From the NCBI GenBank assembly GCA_001898625.1, contig MKUP01000023.1:62001-126000 (forward strand): 64,000 nucleotides of DNA, read 5' to 3'. The translations under genes and the position numbers were made by a program. Shown one piece after another: positions 58,494-64,000 of this stretch (the first letter of the stretch is position 1; each line of letters begins with the position of its first letter). The DNA comes from Burkholderiales bacterium 67-32 (GTDB taxonomy: Bacteria > Pseudomonadota > Gammaproteobacteria > Burkholderiales > Burkholderiaceae_B). The notes under the pieces were generated by a model. That model saw only the letters and a program-made list of their open reading frames with translations, was not told where the DNA came from and ran no database searches.

Positions 58494-58802
58494 ATGAACA
58501 CTATCCTTGCAACGAAAGCGTTCGAAAAATGGCTGCACGGCCTGAAGGATCTGCGGGCCAGGGCCCGGATCATCGCCCGGATCCAGGGCGCACGAACCGG
58601 GAGCTTCGGCAACCATCGCGCGCTTGGTCGCGGAGTCATGGAGATGAAGATCGACGTGGGTCCGGGATATCGGATCTATTACGCGAGGCAAGGGGCGGTG
58701 GTCTACCTGTTGCTTTGTGGCGGCGACAAATCGACCCAGGCCAACGACATCAAGACAGCCCACAGAGTGTGGGCTGCAAAAGAGGTGGATCATGAGGCGT
58801 GA
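58494..58802 (+). CDS. HigB-like toxin (phage Gp49-like)
   Basis: A 102-residue RelE-fold toxin of the HigB/Gp49-like group. It reads TILATKAFEKWLHGLKDLRA at the start, then ARIIARIQGARTGSFG, the GVMEMKIDVGPGYRIYY core and VVYLLLCGGDKSTQANDI. Family members cleave mRNA on the ribosome. The ATG at 58494 is the first start after the operator-like repeat. It ends inside the antitoxin gene, overlapping by 11 nt, the usual toxin-first order of HigBA. The pair sits on the plus strand between tssB and tssA, which run on the minus strand, so it interrupts the T6SS. Confidence 0.83.
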   Translation: MNTILATKAFEKWLHGLKDLRARARIIARIQGARTGSFGNHRALGRGVMEMKIDVGPGYRIYYARQGAVVYLLLCGGDKSTQANDIKTAHRVWAAKEVDHEA

Positions 58803-59079
58803 AATCAGGCCATTCGACGCATCGGAATACCTGGACAGCGAAGAGATGATCGCGGAATATCTCTCCGCCGCCATTGAGGAAGGCCCTGATGTTTTCCTGC
58901 TTGCTCTGGGGGACATTGCGAAGGCGGTGGGCATGGCCGAGGTCGCCCAGCGTACCGGCCTGGGGCGAGAAAGCCTGTACAAATCCCTGGCGCCGGGTTC
59001 CAAGCCGCGCTATGAAACCGTTTGGAAGCTGATTCAAGCGTTCGGACTCAAGCTGAAGTTCGAACCGATGCACGGTTGA
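58792..59079 (+). CDS. HigA-like antitoxin (HTH)
   Basis: A 95-residue addiction-module antidote. The N-terminus REIRPFDASEYLDSEEMIAEYL is followed by a helix-turn-helix, GMAEVAQRTGLGRESLYKSL, with LAPGSKPRYETVWKLIQAFGL. That is the family pattern of the HTH antidote that pairs with Gp49-like toxins. It overlaps the toxin by 11 nt and likely binds the inverted repeat at 58473-58488. Only 5 nt separate its stop from the convergent tssA stop. Confidence 0.82.
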   Translation: MRREIRPFDASEYLDSEEMIAEYLSAAIEEGPDVFLLALGDIAKAVGMAEVAQRTGLGRESLYKSLAPGSKPRYETVWKLIQAFGLKLKFEPMHG

Positions 59080-59084
59080 GCCCG

Positions 59085-60185
59085 TCACCCCCGCGGCACC
59101 CCTATCCGATCCCGTATCACCCCCAGCACCGAATCGTCGTTCACCACCTCCGCCAGCCATTGATCCAGCGGCATGTCGGCCCAGCTCACCGCGCGTTCCA
59201 GCAGGAAGGATACGGGGCTGTGCGGCTCCACGCGCTTGAAGTGGGCGGCGATCTCGCCCAGGGTGCGCAGCAGTTCCGCGCGGGCCTGGAAGTCCACCAT
59301 CACGCGCGGCACGGCCATCGCAGGCGCGGCCGCCGGCGTGGCCTGCAACGCGGGTGCCAGCATCGCGGCAGGTACCGTGGGGACGACGACTACGGTTTCG
59401 CCAGCCTCCTGTCCCTGTTGCGGCGCGATCCCCAGGTTCTGTGCCGCCCGCCCCAGCACCTGGCGCGCACGCTTGAGCCCGTCGCCCAGGTCGGCCAGGC
59501 TGGGCGCCTGGCGGCCGAAGCGCTGGTCCACCAGCGCCTGCAAGCGGTCGAAGGCGGCCTGCGCCGCGTCGACGGCGGCCAGGGTTTCCGACACGAAGCC
59601 TGGGCCGCCGCCCTCGATGGCCTTGTCCACCGATTCCCCGGTGGGTTTGCCCGCGTCCAGCGCTTCCTGGTAGGCGGCGGCGTTCTGGCGCGCCAGGTTG
59701 TCGACCTCGCGCGAGTCCTGCCAGTCGATCAGCGTGACATAGGGCGCGGAAGCGGTCAGCGGCGCCTTCTTCAAGGCCAGGCCGCCGTAGACGTTGAACC
59801 AGGCCAGCTTGCTGGCGCGTTCCTCCAGGTCGTCGCCGTCGGCCCGCGGATGCAGGCCGTCCCAGTAGGCGTCGAGCAGGCCGTGCAGCACGCCCATCGC
59901 GTCCGCGGTGCCAGCCAGTCCGTGGCGGGCGATCAGGGCCTCGCCCAGCCAGACGGCGGCCTGCAGGTCCTTGCTCTGGTTTTGCAACACCTCGGCCGCC
60001 AGGTCGGCGGCGGCCCGCCAATCGGCGGTCTTGAGTTCGGTCTGCCAGTCGCCTTGCGACAGCGACGGATCGTCCGCGCGGCGCGCTTCCCGGATACGGT
60101 CGTAGGTGTCCGAGAACGACGCGTCCTCGCCGCAGGGGTCGCTCCCGGCGATGGGTTGCATCAGTTCGGCGATATCGATGGCCAT
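59085..60185 (-). CDS. tssA: T6SS cap/baseplate protein TssA
   Basis: A 366-residue protein that primes sheath and tube assembly. The N-terminal ImpA_N region is clear: IAELMQPIAGSDPCGEDASF, DWQTELKTADWRAAADLAAE, LQAAVWLGEALIARHGLAG and DGLHPRADGDDLEERASKL. The middle is an Ala-rich linker. The C-terminal segment AELLRTLGEIAAHFKRVEPH, with SFLLERAVSWADMPLDQWL, is typical. It starts 16 nt after the tssM stop, with a GGAG site, and is transcribed with it. The toxin-antitoxin pair lies downstream on the other strand. Confidence 0.93.
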   Translation of the reverse strand: MAIDIAELMQPIAGSDPCGEDASFSDTYDRIREARRADDPSLSQGDWQTELKTADWRAAADLAAEVLQNQSKDLQAAVWLGEALIARHGLAGTADAMGVLHGLLDAYWDGLHPRADGDDLEERASKLAWFNVYGGLALKKAPLTASAPYVTLIDWQDSREVDNLARQNAAAYQEALDAGKPTGESVDKAIEGGGPGFVSETLAAVDAAQAAFDRLQALVDQRFGRQAPSLADLGDGLKRARQVLGRAAQNLGIAPQQGQEAGETVVVVPTVPAAMLAPALQATPAAAPAMAVPRVMVDFQARAELLRTLGEIAAHFKRVEPHSPVSFLLERAVSWADMPLDQWLAEVVNDDSVLGVIRDRIGVPRG

Positions 60186-60201
60186 GGGAATCTCCAGGTC
60201 G

Positions 60202-63200
60202 TCATTCCAGGATCGAGGTCGGCAGCGCGGCGACCGGCTCGGTTCGGGCGTTCAGGAAGCGCAGCATCTCGTCGGACGGGCGCACGTCCATGAAGACCCG
60301 GGCCTCGGTGAAGCCTTGCTGCGCCAGCCGGGCCGACACCTCCTTCCACTGGATGGGGCCGTACGAGGTGCGGAAGTCGGGCAGCCGGAAAGCGTGCGAG
60401 CCCGAACGGAAATCGGCGATCAAGGTGGCGAAGCCTTCGGCGCCGGGGTAGATCAGCGTCAGCCGCGGCCCCAGGGTGGTTGGGGGAGCCGCGGCGGGTA
60501 CGGGCGCGGGAACGGCGCCGGGCATCGCGCCGGGCGCGGCGGCAGCGGGCGCCTCCGGCGGCACGGGCAGCGAGATGTGCAGGCGCGCCTCGATGCAACT
60601 GTCGGGCGACCAGAATACCTGGGCCGTGGCTTCGGCCAGCGACTCCGCGCGGGTGGATGCGAGGTAGGTGCGCTCGCGGCAGACTACTTCGAGCACGGTG
60701 CCCTGCGGCCCTTCGCTGGCCGCGCCGATGCGCGTTGGTTGCGAGAACTGGAAGCTGCCGGCAAGAAAGGGTTTGTTGATCTGGTTCGACAGGATGCGCC
60801 GCTCGGCCGCCACCATGCCCTGGTAGGCGGGGGAGAGCGGCAGGCCGATGCCGGCGATGCGCGTGGGCGTGCGTTCGCGTTCGGTGATGAAGGGCTGCAG
60901 CCAGTCCTTCACGAAGGCCGTCAGCCGGCCCTGTTCGCCGTACAGCGCGTCGACCTGCTCCTTGGGCGGCATGCCGCGCAGCGCGGCGACCACGCTCTCG
61001 TTCCAGCGGGCCTGGACGAACTGGCCGGCGCGCTGCACGGTCAGGTACAGCAGCAGCCGCGACGGCCCTTGCACCACGGACCAGGCGGCCAGGTCGTCGC
61101 CCTTGAAGACCGCGGCGAATTGTTCCCCCGGCTTGTCCACCGAGGACAGCAGGGCGGCGTAGTCGGCGGCCGGCGGCTGCGGCGGCGCGCCCTTGGCGCG
61201 GAACAGTTCGGCTGCAACGTCGTAGGCGTCCTGACCGCTGGCGTCGGCGCGCAGGCGCAGGTAGGCGCGCGCGTAGTCCGGGTGCTGGGGACGCAGCACG
61301 CGTTCGTTGGTGTCGATCTCGGCCAGCAGCCAGGCGGGGGGCTGGATGGGCTCGGCGCCCCACCATCGGCCGAACATTCCCGTCACGGTATCGACCACGA
61401 ATCCGCCCAGGGGCCGCCAGGCGCCCAGCCAATCGTCCTTGGCGCGGGCCCATGCCCGGGTCCAGCGCGTACCCAGGGGCAGCGCGAGGTCCAGCCCCTG
61501 CAACTCGCGATCGGTGGCGGCGGCCAGCAGGACGTACGGATCCTCGGCCGTTCCCGCGCGCTTGCCCATGGCGTCGAGCTGGGGACGCCACAGCCTGGTG
61601 CCTTCGAAGAACCTGGCCTGGAAACGTCCCCATGCGCGAAAGTACTCGCTGAAGTACTGGGCTCGGAACGTTTCCAGGACAGGCTTGCGCTCGGGGACGG
61701 CCTCCATGGCGGTGCGCAGCATGGGCGCCAGCACTTCCTGCCAGGCCTGGCGCGTGAAGGCGGCCGAGACCGCGGGCATGGCGGCCGCCTCCACGCCCAC
61801 GACCCGGTCCGGTGGCAGCCAGAAGCCGGTCAGCGCGATCGGGTCGCGCCGCTGGTCGGCCCAGGCGCGGACGTCTTCCGGGCGGGGCGTATGGGCCGCC
61901 AGCAGGCGGGCCAGGAGCGCGCGCAGGCGCTGGGCTTCCGCGTCCAGCGTGGCCGATTGCTGCCAGCGCAGGTAGCCCATGTAGGTGGTGAGCAGGGCGG
62001 CGGCGTGTTCGCGATCGGCCCGCGCGTCCTGCTCACCCGAGACAAAAGGGCTGAACAGCCTCGCGTCCTGGTCGAAAGCCAGATTGGTCGCCGCTTCCTG
62101 CTGGCACGCATCGCTCTGCCGGCGGCAGTGGTCCAGCATGCGCAGCCGCTGGGATACCGCCAGCAGGTGCTCCAGCCCCGCCTGGTTGCGCGCCAGGTCG
62201 GTCTCGATGTTCTGGTCGTAGGGCGCCAGGATCAGGTTGGAGAAATCGCGCAGCACCTGTTCCTTCATCCGCTCGATGTCGGAGTCGGCCCGCCGCAGGC
62301 CGAATCCCAGGCCGGTTTCGGCGCGCGCCACTTCCAGTTGCTCGATGGTCCGGCCGCAGCGGGCCAGCCAGCCGATGCGCGCGGCCGCCACCGCGTCGCT
62401 GGGTGCGCGGCAGGCCGTTTGTGTCTGCGCCAGCAGCTTGCCGTCGTCCTGCCGGGCGTTGACGAAACCGAAGCTCAGCATGGCCGACAGGCCCAGCATC
62501 GCGCCCACGCCCACCGCCGCGATCGCCATCTTGCCGGCGTTGCCGCGGAAGCTGGGCGAGGCCAGGGGCTGGTCGGCGGGCAGGAAACGGGTGACGAGAT
62601 CGTCCAGGAAACCGCCCGCGGCGCCGCTCTTGCCCGCGGCGGTCTCGGGCGGCGAACCGGTCAGGAACAGACCGCGCCAGCGGGGCGTGCGCTGGAAGGG
62701 GTTGTCCTCCAGCATCAGGCCGACCAGGGTTTCCAGGCCGGGCTCCAGGGCCCGCACGTGCTCGACGAACTCGTAGATGGCCCGGCGCCCGGCCGGCGTG
62801 CCCTGGCTGCGCAGCGCGGTGATGCGCAGCGCGTGCAGGCGCTGCACGATCGGGGCATAGAGTTCTTCGAGCCGGTTTCCGGTGGCCGCGCTGATCTCTT
62901 CCGTGTCCGACAGCCGGTGCCCCACCGCCTGCGCCAGCGCCTGCTCGGGCACGGCGGCGGCGAAGGCACCGTAGCCGGGCACCTGGTCCAGCCCGGTCAC
63001 CACCAGGTACACGGGAAGCTGGACCTGTAGATGCTCCAGCGCCTCGTCGACCAGCCGCCGCAGCCGTATCGCCACCGGCCGCACCGCGTCCGGGCCCGCC
63101 AGCAGCGTGCGCGCGCCCATGCACACGACGATGCCGTTCAGCGGCAGCTTGTCGCGTTCGGTGGAAAGCAGCATCAGCGCCTGATACCACAGCCCCCGTT

Positions 63201-63783
63201 CCACGCGGGCCGAGGCATCGCACACCGCGGAGGGCGGCGTCTCGATGGCGATCATGGACTTGAAGAACCACCATCGCCAATAGCCGTCGGGCTGGGGATC
63301 GGGAGGCGGAAAGGGCGAGACCCGGTTGGCCGCGCGCAGCAGGCCGTTCACGCCGGCCTGCTCGTCGCCCACGAACAGCATCCAGGGGATGCGGTAGAGC
63401 GGATCGCGGCCCTTGCCGATCTCGGGCGAGCGCTGGATGGCCTGGCGCGCCTGCGCGATGGCGGTGCGCATGCGCTCCAGCGCCACTTTCTCGTCCTCCG
63501 GGTTGCCGGGGCCCAGGTCGCCGATACGCTTGCGCGCGAACCCCCGCCGCGAGAACCGCTTCGCCCCCGAGGCGAACCACCACAGCACGGCGAAGGCGAC
63601 CAGGCACAGGGCCAGCACCTGCCAGAACCGGGCCGGCAGGAGCGGTAGCACCAGCGTGGCCACGAACACAAGCAGCGCGGCGAGCACCAGCAGCAGGACG
63701 AGGGCGGTGGCCACGCGGACGGCCCGCTTCTTCATGCCGGGCAGGCGTTCCAGCGGCTGGGCGATACGGTCGAGGAAACTCAT
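60202..63783 (-). CDS. tssM: T6SS membrane-complex protein TssM
   Basis: A 1193-residue inner-membrane protein (IcmF/VasK family). Two N-terminal helices (about 22-48 and 53-72) precede a cytoplasmic NTPase-like domain, and a long periplasmic part follows a third helix near residue 415. The position of Walker A reads LFVGDEQAGVNGLLRAAN (residues 136-153), which lacks the GK[ST] of active Walker A, so nucleotide use is doubtful. The C-terminal VasK-type beta-domain is rich in TLIYPGAEGFATLI and SYGPIQWKEVSA. It sits between a truncated upstream gene (4 nt gap) and tssA. TssJ and TssL partners are not within the window. Confidence 0.94.
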   Translation of the reverse strand: MSFLDRIAQPLERLPGMKKRAVRVATALVLLLVLAALLVFVATLVLPLLPARFWQVLALCLVAFAVLWWFASGAKRFSRRGFARKRIGDLGPGNPEDEKVALERMRTAIAQARQAIQRSPEIGKGRDPLYRIPWMLFVGDEQAGVNGLLRAANRVSPFPPPDPQPDGYWRWWFFKSMIAIETPPSAVCDASARVERGLWYQALMLLSTERDKLPLNGIVVCMGARTLLAGPDAVRPVAIRLRRLVDEALEHLQVQLPVYLVVTGLDQVPGYGAFAAAVPEQALAQAVGHRLSDTEEISAATGNRLEELYAPIVQRLHALRITALRSQGTPAGRRAIYEFVEHVRALEPGLETLVGLMLEDNPFQRTPRWRGLFLTGSPPETAAGKSGAAGGFLDDLVTRFLPADQPLASPSFRGNAGKMAIAAVGVGAMLGLSAMLSFGFVNARQDDGKLLAQTQTACRAPSDAVAAARIGWLARCGRTIEQLEVARAETGLGFGLRRADSDIERMKEQVLRDFSNLILAPYDQNIETDLARNQAGLEHLLAVSQRLRMLDHCRRQSDACQQEAATNLAFDQDARLFSPFVSGEQDARADREHAAALLTTYMGYLRWQQSATLDAEAQRLRALLARLLAAHTPRPEDVRAWADQRRDPIALTGFWLPPDRVVGVEAAAMPAVSAAFTRQAWQEVLAPMLRTAMEAVPERKPVLETFRAQYFSEYFRAWGRFQARFFEGTRLWRPQLDAMGKRAGTAEDPYVLLAAATDRELQGLDLALPLGTRWTRAWARAKDDWLGAWRPLGGFVVDTVTGMFGRWWGAEPIQPPAWLLAEIDTNERVLRPQHPDYARAYLRLRADASGQDAYDVAAELFRAKGAPPQPPAADYAALLSSVDKPGEQFAAVFKGDDLAAWSVVQGPSRLLLYLTVQRAGQFVQARWNESVVAALRGMPPKEQVDALYGEQGRLTAFVKDWLQPFITERERTPTRIAGIGLPLSPAYQGMVAAERRILSNQINKPFLAGSFQFSQPTRIGAASEGPQGTVLEVVCRERTYLASTRAESLAEATAQVFWSPDSCIEARLHISLPVPPEAPAAAAPGAMPGAVPAPVPAAAPPTTLGPRLTLIYPGAEGFATLIADFRSGSHAFRLPDFRTSYGPIQWKEVSARLAQQGFTEARVFMDVRPSDEMLRFLNARTEPVAALPTSILE

Positions 63784-63787
63784 GGCG

Positions 63788-64000
63788 TCACCGCTTCGGT
63801 TCGGTTTGCAGGAACAGGAAGTTCGCGGCCAGCTTGTCGTTGCCCTGGTGCGCGTCCAGGAACTCGCGCAGCTTGGGCAGGTAGGCCGAGGCCGGTTCGT
63901 ACTCGGGCCGCTCCGCCGTGTACAGCGGCGACGGCGAACTGACCACCGTGATCAGTTCCTGGCCGAAGGGCGGGCCGACGATCCAGCCCTCGGGAATCTT
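63788..64000 (-). CDS. T6SS accessory protein, C-terminal fragment, runs off window
   Basis: 70 residues at the window edge, on the strand of tssM and ending 4 nt before it. They read KIPEGWIVGPPFGQELITVV and SPLYTAERPEYEPASAYLP. The GPPFGQELI motif with a following RPE and a YLPKLREFL helix resembles the C-terminal DUF4384 module seen in some T6SS-linked kinases and lipoproteins. It does not look like TssL. The rest of the gene is upstream of the window, so its role is undetermined. It is likely cotranscribed with tssM. Confidence 0.45.
   Translation of the reverse strand, partial: KIPEGWIVGPPFGQELITVVSSPSPLYTAERPEYEPASAYLPKLREFLDAHQGNDKLAANFLFLQTEPKR

Overview
The window is a high-GC proteobacterial chromosome segment, most consistent with Bordetella, Achromobacter or a close relative (Alcaligenaceae, Burkholderiales). 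The basis is the pyrC-plsC pairing, a Bug-type tripartite tricarboxylate receptor, many LysR regulators, a dense single-locus type VI secretion system (T6SS) and codon usage strongly biased to G/C. This is inference from gene content; no species marker is present. No rRNA, tRNA, CRISPR array, prophage or insertion sequence was seen.

Layout. 1-2534: end of a pyrimidine biosynthesis unit (pyrC, plsC), then a small RHH/ParE-type toxin-antitoxin pair with its own promoter and operator. 2555-4590: lldR-lldD lactate oxidation unit with two near-identical operators 84 bp apart. 4625-17292: a probable catabolic island. It holds a LysR regulator, a three-subunit molybdenum hydroxylase (triheme cytochrome c, 2Fe-2S subunit, Tat-exported molybdopterin subunit), divergent indolepyruvate:ferredoxin oxidoreductase-like genes and a complete TRAP transporter. 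A conserved 37-bp element lies upstream of both lysR and the hydroxylase operon. 17293-18128: no gene; two 246-bp palindromic elements in opposite orientation and a perfect FNR-type box. 18129-22905: a two-subunit ring-hydroxylating oxygenase, a Bug receptor, a mercaptopyruvate sulfurtransferase with a NIPSNAP-like tail and an alpha/beta hydrolase, followed by a convergent LysR gene.

23936-38816: a two-partner secretion locus. An exported TPR-CHAT protease is followed by the TpsB transporter and a 2393-residue TpsA exoprotein with six 128-residue repeats. Then come a hybrid histidine kinase, a periplasmic binding protein-like partner and an OmpA-family protein. 38855-64000: a T6SS locus with PAAR-like protein, orphan cargo candidate, LysM adaptor, VgrG, ClpV, TssG, TssF, TssE, Hcp, TssC, TssB, TssA, TssM and a truncated accessory gene. 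It is interrupted by mltA (carrying a 10-nt poly-C tract), a PhnD-like binding protein with a divergent hybrid kinase, and a HigB/HigA toxin-antitoxin pair.

The most distinctive signals are: the 246-bp palindromes, whose stems differ between copies but pair almost perfectly within each copy; the exported CHAT protease linked to a TPS pair; the shared promoter element of the hydroxylase island; and homopolymer tracts inside mltA and vgrG that could allow slippage. TssJ, TssK and TssL are not in the window.
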